Positions 1 to 11,639 of a DNA stretch of 64,000 nucleotides are shown piece after piece. The notes beneath the pieces are model-generated. The model was given only the letters and a program-made list of their open reading frames with translations. It had not been told where the DNA came from and ran no database searches. Every line of letters starts with the position of its first letter. Positions within the stretch are counted from its first letter, which is position 1. Made by a program: the position numbers and the translations under genes. The DNA is from Ascaphus truei (taxonomy: Eukaryota > Chordata > Amphibia > Anura > Ascaphidae), in NCBI GenBank assembly GCA_036426205.1, contig CM071569.1, forward strand, positions 1,055,353-1,119,352, read 5' to 3'.

Positions 1-540
1 TTGTGACTGTAACTATCGCAAGCATAGCATGTGAGCAATAAGGCCTGGGACATAGTGAGTTTTAAAGCTCCTGAGGCGGCGTGAGCCGCGTGAGCAGATG
101 CCACAAAGCCCCTGCATCTTTCATTCAGCGCGGCTATAGTTTCTCTCTCCGCATGTGGCTGATGCGTGCGGAGGCTTGAGAAACTTTCCCGAGACAGGCA
201 GTTTGAAATTTGCCGCTTGGGAAGCGGAGGAGCGTCACCGGGTGGGTAGCGGAGGGGTTAACTACTTCATTATCATAGCACTATTAACCGCTAAAATAAT
301 CTAAAGGGTTAACTACTCATCGCAACCCCCCCCCCTCCCGCAAGGCCTGAACACCACCATAACCGGTCAAATACCAACTTCCACACCCCCGCTACCCACA
401 ATAAACATGGCAGTGGTAGTTAACCCCTTCATTGCCTTTAGCGGTAGCATTTTTATTCATGCCGGGGGTCTCCAGTGCTGATATTAAGTGTGTATCAGCT
501 CCAGAGACCCCGCATCAATCCGATGCAGGAAAAATGCATT
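1..540. other. Gene-free stretch, unassigned
   Basis: I see no supportable gene here. The sequence has short blocks resembling 'GGTTAACTACT' at about 259-269 and 308-317, and a 'GTAGTTAACCCC' block in opposite sense near 417-428. 'GTAGCGG' and 'GCTACCCAC' at about 247 and 391 also face each other. This suggests a decayed fold-back element, but the arms are too diverged to give boundaries. Confidence 0.4.
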
Positions 541-1312
541 TTTTCTAAGTTCTAATCAAGTACAGTAAAATGGTCTTTTAGTTTAACATTTTTGGCCAAA
601 ATTGTTGTGAACCCCTGATATTTATACATATATTTTAGGCACTGTACCGTGTATAGTTTTCACTGGATGTCTAAAAACTGAGCTCTGTCGGTGTTTTATG
701 TTGCTGTCTCGATTTTAAATATTATTGCCATGCTCAGTAGCACTCCTCTGTGACCTCATATGCTTATATATGTTGTGTGTTATTTTGGGGGTTCAATAGG
801 AGCTTGTTAGGTGTCCAGTATGTTTTACAATTGTTGTTCAGCTAGTCTTGGCTGATTGGAGGGTGGCAACCTCCAAACCTAATTGAAGCTCACCCCCTCC
901 CACATTTAATGGTTAGGGCTCACTCCATAGCATCTTCCACTCAGGGAACTTGCTGGCTTGCAGTATGGTTTGTGACAACTCTAATACAAAGTGCTTTTCC
1001 TGGTAATGTCAGGTTATAAAGCTTTCAATCAGACTAGAACTGTCAACTAATATTGACAGATTTACTATAAATCATTCCCTGTTACACACAGGTTATTAAG
1101 AATTTTATATTAGCGTTAGGGACCCCTGAATTGTGGTCTGCCGTGCAGTTGGCTCAGGGGCTTACAACAATTTTGGCCAAAAATGTTAAACTAAAAGACC
1201 ATTTCTTGATATTTACATATCATATTTAGGCCTGTACCGTGATGATGTTCACTGATGTGCTAAAACTGACTCTTTCTGTGTTTTATGTTCTCGTCTCTGA
1301 TTTTAATTAAGA
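541..1312. repeat. Local duplication, one part inverted and one part direct
   Basis: Bases 567-608 recur as a near-exact reverse complement at 1164-1204; the shared core contains TTTTTGGCCAAAA. Immediately after each, 616-720 and 1207-1312 are direct copies of each other, both running through 'ACTGTACCGTG' or 'CCTGTACCGTG', with scattered one-base indels. A neighbouring part that is inverted while the next part is direct is unusual. It could be a rearranged repeat or a product of noisy long-read assembly. No coding content is apparent. Confidence 0.7.
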
Positions 1313-1654
1313 ATAGGCCCCTAAGTATCAATGCTTTTGGTGTTTCTATCAGTATGTTAATACAGGATGTACGTACACCACTGTCATGTATCTGTACAGG
1401 GTGTGTTAGTGACTGTATACCATGAGGTTAACAAGCATGAGGTACTGCAACTGAACTCTACCATGGCAGCGGGCACCATACACCTATTGGTTGTTTTCGC
1501 CGGTGCCCCATTCCCTTCTCTGCTCTGTGTAATGCTTTGCTGTGTGTACAGATGTTGCCCAATACGGAACCCTCAACAGAGGTGAAAGCCCCACAGCATG
1601 CAGCACCACTGTCACATGTTAAAGCCCAAAGCATGTGAATCTTATGTAATACCG

Positions 1655-1765
1655 GTATATATATATATATTATATATATATAATATATATATATTATTAT
1701 TTATATATATATAATATATATTATTATATAATATATATATTATATTTATAATATATATTATTAGC
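1655..1765. repeat. AT microsatellite
   Basis: Almost pure alternating A and T with irregular TTA/TAA interruptions. A second purer TA run occupies 2057-2100. Such runs slip easily, so their length here is not reliable. Confidence 0.9.
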
Positions 1766-1815
1766 ACAAAAAACAGACCACTCCACTGCACCTCCATAAA
1801 TAAGGTGCTTTCCCA

Positions 1816-2056
1816 TAAAGTAATTATAAGACAACGATACCCGTTGTTGAGACGAAAATCAGAGAGCAGCACCTCGGGTTAAGTAGGCAAAAAAATGAAT
1901 TTATTTGAAAAAGACACAAAAGAAACCGACGTTTCTCAATTTGTGTGTGGGACCGAAAACGTTGCTTTTCTTTTTGTGTTTTTCAAATACAATTCATTTT
2001 TTGCACTACTTACCCGATGCTGCTCTCTGATTTCTTCTCAACAACGTTATTGTATG

Positions 2057-2065
<9 letters not shown>
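1816..2065. repeat. Fold-back repeat with a third partial arm
   Basis: The arm beginning near 1828 (CGTTGTTGAGACGAAAATCA) reads into 'GAGAGCAGCA...CGGGTTAAGTAGGC' and on to about 1925. Its reverse complement lies at about 1965-2055. The loop contains GGGACCGAAAACGTTG, resembling the CGAAACG part of the hammerhead-like family annotated further on. A third partial arm lies at 2130-2172 (GAGAAGAAATCAGAGAGCAG). The arms differ by small indels. This looks like two inverted copies of one dispersed repeat rather than a gene. Confidence 0.7.
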
Positions 2066-2104
<39 letters not shown>

Positions 2105-2199
2105 GTAATTATATATATATGAATTACAATACCGTTGTTGAGAAGAAATCAGAGAGCAGCACTCAGGGGCTTACAACATTCATAATATATATATATATA

Positions 2200-3000
2200 G
2201 CAAATGGATATTGTGACTTAGCCTGTCACCAGGTATTAAGGTTACACAAATCACTGGGTAACTGAACAGGCTTAGATATATAAATTATATTTATCCTTTG
2301 GATAGGTGAACACAACAGAATATAACGTAACAGACCAGAAGTACAACTACTTTGGGGATGGGGGATGAGAAGTATGAAGCATAGCATTCTCTCGCAATCA
2401 GTAACAATCAGATGTAATCAGAAGACAAAGGAATAAGGGTGGACACAGTTTATAAACCTTTTGTACCCTATCCTTACATTATACAGTGGATTGGCTTCAA
2501 TAACTCTAGCCACTCATTAACGTGGGAACACATTTTGACACATCCCCCTGCCTAGGTGTACAGCGCAGTAGAGCTCTGGGTCTCATTTCTGTAACCCCTC
2601 CTCTGCATCAGGAATGCCAGACTAGTCTACCAGTATTGGATTCCTGGCAGGATAGCTTTGTTGTGAGGTGTGATGGAACACTTGAAGACTGCTCTGGTTT
2701 GAGTAATCTCCGCCCTCATCAAACAGTGGGAGGTGACAAAATCCTTTGACCATACTTAAGTCCTAGACATTGTCGCCTTTCTGGCCATATGCTACCCTGG
2801 TATCAAAGGAATTCCTCTGGGTTTTACCCAACATTGAAACACAGTAGAAAGATAAACCATAAAACATTAAATATCCGGTTCTGTTGGGTTCCAGCAGGTC
2901 CAAACTTCCCAGTTCTCAAGCCGGTAACTGGGACACCCCTAGGGTCCAATTTGCGACTGCAGACCCTTCGGAACCAGAGATACCACAAATACACTTAAAA
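2200..3000. other. Gene-free stretch, repeat-like, unassigned
   Basis: No supportable gene. Base composition is ordinary and the short open frames (under 80 residues) match nothing I recognise. The style, with promoter-like AT blocks and pyrimidine stretches, resembles retroelement LTR sequence, but I find no paired ends or target-site duplications. Confidence 0.3.
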
Positions 3001-3019
3001 CCGTTTCCTATTTAATACA

Positions 3020-3860
3020 AAAAAACTCCCGCTGTAAATTAATCACGGTTTTTTCACTAAATCCCCATTAAACAACGGGCTCCGCCGCCATAGACTTTCA
3101 ATGGCAACCGCCGCCGTTGGCGGCTATGGGAATCCGCCGCCATAGACCTTTCAACGGGCTGCGCCGCCGTTGAAGTCAATGGGGTGTTTTCCGCCACAGC
3201 CGTCAATGAGATTGGGCCGCCATTGGAGTCTATGGGAAGCCCGAACTTCGGGGGTCCATACTACTCCGTCGGTTTGTCCAAGAGGGTCAGGTGGTTCTGC
3301 AGTGATGCTGGAGCATGTACTACAGATACCCCAACCCTGATCCTCTGGACCATCCGGAGCCGGAGCTATGGATCCAATTTCACTTTTGAACTAGAGGCCT
3401 TTTTCCTGAGCTGTTTCTTGCGCTGTCCTTCTGCCGCCGTTGGAACCTATGGCGCGACCCCCTCTTCTCGGTTCGACCCTATCGAGGTCCAGGATACGGG
3501 ACCACGGTGTGGTCGAGTGGAGAGGTCTAGGACTAGGGCAGAAAGAATTTTATATTCTAAGGGCTCTAAACTGTTTATCCCACGCCACTTGTCGTTGAAC
3601 TTGACTGTTAAGTGATCAAAGCTCTCCTATTGAATGTATCCGCTTTGCGGTTTTAGTCGGTTTGGACGGCACCAACTCGTTCCTGAACTCTTTCGAGGAT
3701 TCTCCATTGAAGTCAAGGGCCCATGGACTTACAATGGAAACCCGTTCTTCCTCTCGGACCCCATCTGCTGGTCTTGTCAGGAAACGACTCAACAGCAATA
3801 TTTCGCACTGAAACACTGGACCCTCAATTGGCGCCTATGGTAGCCTGCGAAAATGGTGCC
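3020..3860. repeat. Internally repetitive CCGCCG/CAATGG-rich repeat
   Basis: From 3079 to 3235 the sequence repeats variants of 'CCGCCGCCATAGAC' and 'TCAATGG', on both strands (for example 3101, 3127, 3144, 3174, 3206). A weaker echo, 'CCATTGAAGTCAAGGGCCCA', lies at 3703-3722. A 143-residue frame at 3184-3615 crosses the block but shows no domain I recognise. I interpret the block as part of an interspersed repeat, not a gene. Confidence 0.45.
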
Positions 3861-4793
3861 TGAAAGGCGGGAAAATTACAACGAAGGCTAAATCACTAAA
3901 CAAAATATTAACCCTTGTGCCCCGGATGGATCCTAGTGTGTGTGTGATGCAGACACTGATTAAACCATATGTTACATAAACACAGGGGAATAACATTTAC
4001 TGTCATAACAAGGGTTAAATCCAGTACTGCCTCTCAGCCCAGTTAACCCTTTCCTCCCTGTGAGTCGGATGGCCAAATGGGTGTAACCCCTTTAAATCCC
4101 GGCCACCCCTCTCTCCCTCTACAGATATATTAACTGTATGCTCATTTGCATGTCTTAGCAGGTTTGCAGACCCCGCCTTTCGCCATTATCACCCAGCACA
4201 CAGCACTCCAACTGCAGCAAGGGATTCTGGGAAATGACATGCAAACGCAACCAGTGCACTTTTTTGCTTCAAAAAACCACTCAACATGGTTTCCCTATAG
4301 TCTAGCGTCGCATGATCCAGCTTATATATCACTGTATAAACCAAACAGCGCAAAAAAAAGAATTTTCATGAACTCGTATATAACATTAAGGGTGCTCACC
4401 CAAAAAAGTGCTATTTCTGCGCCAAATGAAGCCACAATGTCCCTCAACCCCACCGTCCGAGCACGTCAGTATCAGGACAGAATGACCAAGGCGCAGATCG
4501 AACAAAAAATGGAAAACAACATGGGTGGTGTGTCTTGGTGTGTGAATCAGTGGTCAGGGTAAGCATGCACTCACATTTTTGGAAGTTGAATTAAGCTTTC
4601 CCACCTTAGTTGGAAGTGGAAAGAAGATTTTTGACTTGAAGTTAGTGGCGGAATTCCCATACGCTGCAGAGTCCCCGCCTGAGGTGCTCTGCACAGCTCT
4701 GCCCCCATCGGCACTCAGTATCCCTTTGGATAGGAGAACATAGTGGATATAAAGTATAGATAGAAACGCACATATAGTGTAACTACGATTTAT

Positions 4794-5125
4794 TCACATA
4801 CTTTTTAGAAGCAGGTAATTACCAAACACTCCACTGTATTCAAACGTATCACAGTTTTTTAATTCAACTCTTAATGCCATTTGTAATGGGGTTCCAGCAG
4901 TCCTTCCTTGGATTCTATAATAGGTTTTAGCACCTTTCCCCAGCAGTGCAAGATCTTGCACACTTTCCTGTTTGTGATCATTTGTTGCCAATTTCCTTCC
5001 CAGCAGTTTGAGCTGCAAACTGTAACATAGATAATGTTACCGTAGTATATAAAGATAGTTGTAGCTGCTGAGTGTAGTTTCAATGACTCAAGGATTGATT
5101 AAGACTGAAAGGCGGCCATTATGTA
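4794..5125 (-). repeat. Dispersed repeat, copy 1 (empty-site partner of 53.3-54.2 kb)
   Basis: Read on the minus strand, this segment matches 53283-54245 over the blocks 'CAGTTTGCAGCTCAAACTG', 'GGAAAGTGTGCAAGATCTTG' and 'AGTTGAATTAAAAAA'. It is continuous where the other copy is interrupted by a 639-bp solo LTR, so it supplies the unoccupied target sequence. Short frames here (70-74 residues on the minus strand) are not convincing as proteins. The family is not one I can name. Confidence 0.75.
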
Positions 5126-5638
5126 GGCAACCAATCAGATTTTAAGATTTATACAGGAGCACCAAACGATTTGCCATTTAGGGTAAGAATGTAAATATCA
5201 ATTGCCCACGCGCTTTCATATACAAATACAAGACACACAGTATTGGCTTGCTTTAACAAATTAAAAACAATTAGTTCATTTATGCAGAATAATTAATCTG
5301 GAAACCTCTTCACGCGAGATTGATAATAGAAGTTAAAGCGACCAGTTGTCTAACTGGCTTTTATGCCGGGACGACACGCTCGAGCATATGTGCCCTCCCC
5401 GATTCCCTTGTACATACAGTCATCAACTGAGCAAACCTCCCACGTTAATACTCCCCCCCTGTATGGGCACATGCGTTATACAGTACGGAGGGTTAACCGT
5501 TTATAGAGACAGGCTCGAGCATACATAGCATTTCCGATGAAGTGTACAGATGCATGAAGTCACATACACTGGTGAGATAAGAATAGGTGAATACACGGGG
5601 AAAAAGAAGAACAACAGAAAAGTGAGGCTAAGTTATGT

Positions 5639-5862
5639 CAGGGGGGCTCAACTGCCCCGTCCGAAACCCCCCCCCCCCCCCCAAACAGGTCTGGTTTCCG
5701 GATAGTCCAGAGGTTCCTGTCAACAGGTATCCTCAGCGCCTCCTGTGCTGAAGCTGCGACTGTTAGTGGAGCCACACGTGCTACGCTGGGATAGCATGAA
5801 ACCTACCCTTGTGGGGGGGGGGGTGGGGGGGGGGGGGAACTGGAGTTGAGCCCCACCATTTT
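5639..5862. mobile_element. Palindromic MITE, CAGGGG...CTCAAC family, copy 1
   Basis: The left end starts CAGGGGGGCTCAAC and the right end reads ACTGGAGTTGAGCCCC, which are inverted relative to each other. Internally 'TGTGCTGAAGC' (about 5742) matches the other copies at 18.7, 23.7 and 59.1 kb. Long C and G homopolymers at 5670-5683 and 5812-5837 sit at symmetric positions. The ends suggest a hAT-type non-autonomous element. I could not find a clean 8-bp target duplication. Confidence 0.65.
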
Positions 5863-7028
5863 AGGGGAATTGCCCATTTGTTCCATGTTTAATGGTACAC
5901 ATTCTTTATGAGCGTGCCCGTTATTCCTGCAACATTCTCGTGTCCATTCAATGTTTATATCTCCTGGGCAGAAACCCCTCCCAGGACGTACTCCCCTAGG
6001 CTTGTGCTGGTTTATGGTGACAAGTATTCATAAACCCATCTCCAACTGACTCTTCCTTCTCCCGCATTAACTTGATGTTTCTTGTATTGTCAGTTTTTAT
6101 TATGTCATAATAATTGATTTTAAAGCATCACTTTACACAAATCAGTCAGTTTTAACAACCTCCCGTACACGTTCTATCCCTTTGTATGATTTTGCAGTGG
6201 CATGACGCTCACTCATACCCAGGTGTTCGCTATGCCACACGTCGCCTGGGGGGTCGTACCTATCCGTGTTATGGCCAATCAGTCCATGGCCCTTATCTGT
6301 AAGCTGCACGAGTGGCGATCTGCACTGTCACGGTTTACAATAAGGGTCACGGCACTTAATTCCTGACCGGTATGTGAGGCCCTGCATCGGCGGCTTTCAC
6401 CTGCATATTTTAATTCCAAAAAATGGGAAAGTTATAATATTGCCGCCATTGTAATATGCTCATGAACGGCGTACTAACTCCGACCCTCACTGGCTGCATC
6501 ATAAGGATAAACTGGAGCTTTTTTTTTCTATAGTCTCTTCAGCATGGCCCGCTGGGGGCTCATTTGTGGCCCCAGTCCACTTGGTCCACCGCCAGCAAGT
6601 TCCGATCCTACCACTCTCCCCAGTGGAGTGGAATGTGCCCTGGCGTGGATCACAGCTCTCCCTGGTCCAATCAGCTGGCCAATAATGTGTGCGATAAATA
6701 CTGCTCCTCTCCTGTGCTAACCACCACTTCGCCCCCACGATTTTGCGCGCCCTGCTTTAGCCTACCACTGGTCCTATATTGTTCCTTTGGAATGGAGCAT
6801 GTTTGTACGGCTTTGACAACTTTGTGTTTACACTTAGCTCGCTTCTTTGGGAATATTAGCTCTTTCTTGACTCTGGTCTGTAATTGGTATCACAATTAGT
6901 TACCACAGGTCAGAACTGATGAGTTTTCTAATTTTGGCCGTCTGGGGGGGCACCTTATGCCAATGCCATAGTACTCGTGGACTATTACAAAGTGAGATTT
7001 CTTACACATAACTAAACAGTACAAATAA

Positions 7029-7072
7029 CGTTTCGGTCCCATATGGACCGTTTTTTCAACTTCAGCGTGGAC
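7029..7072 (-). ncRNA. Hammerhead-like relative with altered core (minus strand)
   Basis: On the minus strand the order is CTGAAGTTGAAAAAA, a perfect 6-bp stem CGGTCC/GGACCG (bases 7034-7039 and 7045-7050, 5-nt loop), then GAAACGTTAT overlapping the stem base. The stem-plus-GAAACG layout matches the family at 30.86, 35.55 and 62.57 kb, but the CTGANGA box is displaced and A-rich. It is a plausible decayed or variant member, unlikely to be catalytic as written. Confidence 0.35.
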
Positions 7073-7799
7073 CGAACGTGATTACTTTTTAATTATGTTT
7101 GTAAGCCGATGCCTGGTTTTTGGCTACCAGCCTGCCCTCCCTGACATGTCAGCCCTTGTAACAGTGCAGGCATGGTCAGGACCTTCCAGGATTTTCCCCT
7201 CAGTAAGCGCTCTTCTTGAGTGCAGGGAGGGGGTGGACAGCATGTTTGTTCTGCCCAATCCCGGCTCAAGACTTGACCTCCCCCCTGTACTTAAGAAGGC
7301 TCACCTTGGCCCTGGGTGTGATGTCAGGATCATCCGGAAGGTGACCCTCAAAATGTAGTCTATATAGTTGTTATGCTGTACAGAGACAATAAAGTGTTCC
7401 TGTCTTTTCACATTATACTCCTCCTTGTGTGTGCATCAGGGGGAGTGGAATAAGTTCTCCCTGCAGGGATTGTCTCCAGTCCTGAGCCTGCATCAGATGA
7501 GGCGCCGTACCAGCAAGATAAGATACCGTAATGTACCCCAGAAGCCACCCAGAATGCCACACACCACCCGATGGACCACTCACATCTTGTGTAAACACAG
7601 TAGCCGCCACTATGTACCATGTCCATGGGATGATCTCCAGAGGGTGGGGGAACACGGCGTTATCTTGTAGTCGGTGCTGATCATCAGGTACCATTTCACG
7701 AAGCAAAGCATGCTGATATGAGGTAATGCTGTCCAGAATGAGTAACTGCAGAGGAAGGGATGCTAGGTGTCCCTCGGGTTGCCAGTTGGCTTGTCCAAA

Positions 7800-8590
7800 A
7801 TATCTGACCCTCACCTCCCCCCCCCCGATACCATATAAAAAATACCCCCACACCCTCGCTAAACATATAAAAAACCCCCGACCCCCCGCCCCGGAATACA
7901 TTTACAAAGTACCCCCCCCCACCTCCCCAATAAATAAATAATTATACCACCGACGCTCCCTTCATATCAACTATACCCCCACCAATCTCCCTCCATCTAG
8001 ACCCAATCCCGCCTGACTCCCACTACTCCATATCACCCCACTCCCATAACGGAGTCACCCAATACACTATAAATATACCCCCACCCCCCAATACTATAAA
8101 TCTCCCCCCACCTCCCCCAACATATAATATCACCCCCACTCCCCAATACAAAAATAATATCCCCCACCTTCCCATACATATAAAATATCCCCCCACCTCC
8201 CCTACATATAAAATATACCCACCACCAGTCCCCCGATACATATAAATACCCCCCACCCCGCCCATACATCTAAATATCCCCCCCTCCCATACCTAACTCC
8301 TAGTACACCCACCCTTCCCCCCTACATATAAACTATACCCCACCCTTCCCCACGATACATACCTAACCATATACCCCACCTTGATCCCCACCATCCCCAA
8401 TCCTATACTATCACCCCTACCCTCGCCCCACTCCCCTACACTTTTCATAACCTTACCGCCACCTTCCATCATTAAATATCCTGGCCCATCATCATCTCAT
8501 CCCTGCTCACCCCCCCATCATTCATCATCCTCATATTTCCGCCCCTTCTTCTCTTAGTTCCGCCCCATATCTTCCCCCCATCCATTATCT
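7800..8590. repeat. Degenerate C-rich / ATA minisatellite
   Basis: Irregular repeats alternating 'CCCCCCACC' runs with 'ATACATATAAA'-type spacers, about 28-32 bp apart (for example 8121, 8172, 8201, 8236). Copies vary by many indels, as in the other noisy arrays of the window. Frames read through it on both strands are Pro-rich or Gly-rich artefacts. Confidence 0.8.
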
Positions 8591-9270
8591 CCTCTATGTC
8601 CCCAGGCTGCCCCATGCTCAATCTCATCTATCCCCCCCCATCTCCCCAGGCTGGCACCCAGCGAGCACCCCCCCCCGACCCCCCCATCTCCCAAGCTGCC
8701 CCCATGCGGATCCCCACCCATCTCCCCCATGCTGCCCCCATGGCTGCTCCCCCCTATGTCCCCAGGCGTCCCCCATGCTCGCTCCCCCCCATCTCCCGTG
8801 GCCCCCCATGCTGCATCCAGCCCCCCATCCCCCTGCTGCCCCCTGCTGCATCCCTCCCCTTTCCCCCCCCAGATCTGTCCCCGTCCTTCTGCACCCCCCC
8901 ACCGCTCCGCAAGACTGGCCCCGCATGCTTGGCAGGTCCCCCCCCTCCTCCCCTGCTGCCACCTGCTATCGACGGGACCAGCTTCCCCCTTCTATCTCCC
9001 AGTCCTCCGCAGCCCCCTCGCCCCCGTGCTTTTCCTCGGCCTTCTGCCGCCCCCTCTCCCCACTGGTCCCCACCTTCTCGCACCCCCCCCCATCGCCCCA
9101 TGTGCTGGCCCCCATGCTGCACAACCTCCCCCCCCCATTTTCCCCAGGCTTGCCCCCATGCGCATCCCCCCATTCCATCGCCCCATGCTGCCCCCCCCCA
9201 GGCTGGCCCCTATTCTGTCCAGTACATACGCCTCTTCCCCCCCCAAATGTTCCCCTTACCTTATTTCCAG
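8590..9270. repeat. C-rich low-complexity block with CCCCATGCT motif
   Basis: Repeated 'CCCCCATGCTGCCCCC' and 'CTCCCCAGGCTG' variants on a C-rich background. All three forward frames and several reverse frames stay open for 110-232 codons only because stop codons are rare in such sequence. No codon bias or domain supports a protein. Confidence 0.85.
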
Positions 9271-9375
9271 CAGAGAAGCATGACGCTTCTCTGAATCTGG
9301 CTTCCGCCCTCCGCTGTCCTCTCCCTTCACCTGACACGCACGGATTGAATGATGGCTGGCCCGGCCACCGCCACT

Positions 9376-9918
9376 GACTCGAGCACCTGCACACATTCAT
9401 GGACATACTGACTCGAGCATCTGCTCACATTCATGGACATACTGACTCGAGCACCTGCTCACATTCATGGACATACTGACTGGAGCACCTGCTCACATTC
9501 ATGGACTTACTGACTCGAGCACCTGCACACATTCATGGACGTACTGACTCGAGTATCTGCACACATTCATGGACGTACTGACTCGAGTACCTGCACACAT
9601 GCATGGACGTACTGACTCGAGTATCTGCACACATTCATGGACGTACTGACTCGAGTATCTGCACACATTCATGGACATACTGACTCGAGCATCTGCTCAC
9701 ATTCATGGACATACTGACTCGAGCACCTGCTCACATTCATGAACATACTGACTCGAGCATCTGCACACATTCATGGACATACTGACATACTGACTCGAGC
9801 ATCTGCACACATTCATGGACATACTGACTCGAGCACCTGCTCACATTCATGGACATACTGACTCGAGCACCTGCTCACATTCATGGACATACTGACTCGA
9901 GCACCTGCACACATTCAG
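9376..9918. repeat. 34-bp minisatellite, about 16 copies
   Basis: The unit runs from TGACTCGAGCACCTGC through CACATTCATGGACATAC, 34 bp in all, and carries an XhoI-type CTCGAG in nearly every copy. Copies differ mainly at GCACCTGC/GTATCTGC and at CACAC/CTCAC. One copy near 9779 carries an extra 'ACTGACAT'. Quality is good compared with the arrays that follow. Confidence 0.93.
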
Positions 9919-10224
9919 GATTTTATCTTCCTGGACCTCGATTACTGCGTCTCCTTAGTATTCAGCAGCTGCATAACGCCTTACGGTCAGGTCCCCAGTG
10001 GCTGCTGCAGCGTGCGCGACGCACACAAGGCGCGACCCTCTATGGGGCAGGCCCCAGTGGGTGTGTACTCGTGCGCGCACAAAGCCGCGATGCACGACTG
10101 CCGTGGCCGAAAGACAGGATTTTTGTCTTTTGGTGCGGGCGTTCCTGAAGGCATTTTTAACACTAAAATACACCAAATATTTTACGCAGGCAATAAGATA
10201 TGCAGCACACACATAAATTATATA

Positions 10225-10325
10225 GTGTATATACTGTATTATATATATATAATATAACATAATAAATAATATATTATATAGTATAATATAATATTATATA
10301 GTATGCGAAATAATATATATATATA
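10225..10325. repeat. AT microsatellite
   Basis: Alternating TA/ATTATA runs. The flanking ORFs at 9.85-10.8 kb have no recognisable domain. Bases 10325-11090 contain no supportable gene; one weak hammerhead-like site on the minus strand at 10884-10920 is recorded separately. Confidence 0.85.
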
Positions 10326-10883
10326 CGCTTCTGCATTAGTGGCAACGCGTTGTTGGTATGTGTGTATATACACAACACATACACACTACAGGGACAGACT
10401 TGCCAAAGCGTCCGTAAGGCGTTGGATAAGCCGTTTTGGCGTTGTAAAAAAAATAACAGTACGGTATGGCATTGACAGCTTGTGATAATAGCCTTCGTTG
10501 GAAAGCGAAGCGTTGTTGTAAAACGAGGACTGCCTGGTACCTTCCTTTCAAAACGTGCCGCAAACCTTTTTTGAACAACTCTATGTATCCTCATGCACAG
10601 TCTCCAGGGGTTAATGTCATATCTTAAAACATATAGAACAAACGCAGGCGTGATAGAAAGTATAACAACTTGAGTCTTTATGTATTTGAGCTGCGGATAT
10701 GTGTTCCAGCTGAAGTAAAAAGCTGAGCTGTAGAAAACAGTTTGCACCAATAGGTCTCCAAATCTCCATTTGCTCAATCCCTGTTATTATTCTCTTTAAC
10801 ATTCATTGAGTTGTGGGGCCCTTCTCTCGGGCCGGATTGCTTGCGCCCAAATCCAGGGGCTTTTCACACCGCGGACAACGTTT

Positions 10884-10920
10884 CGGGAAACTTTTAAATG
10901 TCCTTGGAGAGAAAAGTAAT
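10884..10920 (-). ncRNA. Very weak hammerhead-like remnant
   Basis: On the minus strand GGAC...GAAACGTT-GTCC forms a short outer helix (GGAC/GTCC) around a GAAACGTT segment, which is the position of stem I and the GAAAC box in the better copies. The CTGANGA box is not recognisable (ATTTAAAAG in its place). Listed only as a possible decayed family member. Confidence 0.18.
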
Positions 10921-11394
10921 AATATTAGTGTTGATTGTGCAACCAGTGACCAAATTTTCCAATAGTACGGTTCTAAAACGGAGACACAGAGTGTGTTTTA
11001 CACAAACCGAATAACAGACAATACAAGACAGACCCGACGCAAACAGAGTACAGAGGTAGGCCGGGGCTGATGTCGAAACTTACAGTCTAGACAGTGAGGT
11101 GCGCAAACTGGGGGATGATTGGGGGGAGCGGGCGGCGGCTGTTACGAAAGAAACCCACGCTCTCCAGCCCGAGCCTGTTACTCCACTACTTGAGTCACGC
11201 CTTCGGCATCTAAAAGCCTGTGGGGGTCACGTGGAAGTGACTAATGACAGGAGGGGCTCGACACAGGGGGGCAGAGCAGGCGGGGGAGGGGGAGGAGAGC
11301 AGCGGGGGGCGGGGGGGGGGGGTGGGGGTTGGAGAGAGGGGGGGGTGGGCAGCGGCCGTGAACGTGGGCTCCCCTGGTTGGACCACAGTGGTCA

Positions 11395-11525
11395 GGATTT
11401 AATAACCGCTAACAGGTTAGGTATTAATGTATACCGCTAACAGGACAGGTTGTAAGTATACCGCTAAACCAGGTAGGATTTAAGTATAACCGCTAAGCAG
11501 GTCAGGATTTAGTATACCGCCTGCG
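11395..11525. repeat. Short tandem array of about 27-30 bp
   Basis: Four to five copies built on 'TATACCGCTAA' followed by 'CAGGTCAGGATTTAAG'. Copies differ by indels. The array lies beside a G-rich tract at 11270-11350. The G-rich tract follows 'GGTGCGCAAACTGGGGG' (11098-11114), a sequence shared with hAT-like ends at 19.24 and 63.6 kb. Confidence 0.75.
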
Positions 11526-11639
11526 GTTACCATGTACTATCTTTCCGTTTACATGTGCTCTACAGTGCTGTTCGTCGGGCCAAACATAAGGAAAGGCGTG
11601 CGGATATGCCTGCCGATTTGCTACAGTAATATGTCCAGT

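Noticed and set aside
8596..9406. Pro-rich and Gly-rich frames of 100-232 residues on both strands
   Set aside because: C-rich low-complexity sequence with few stop codons in any frame; no domain.
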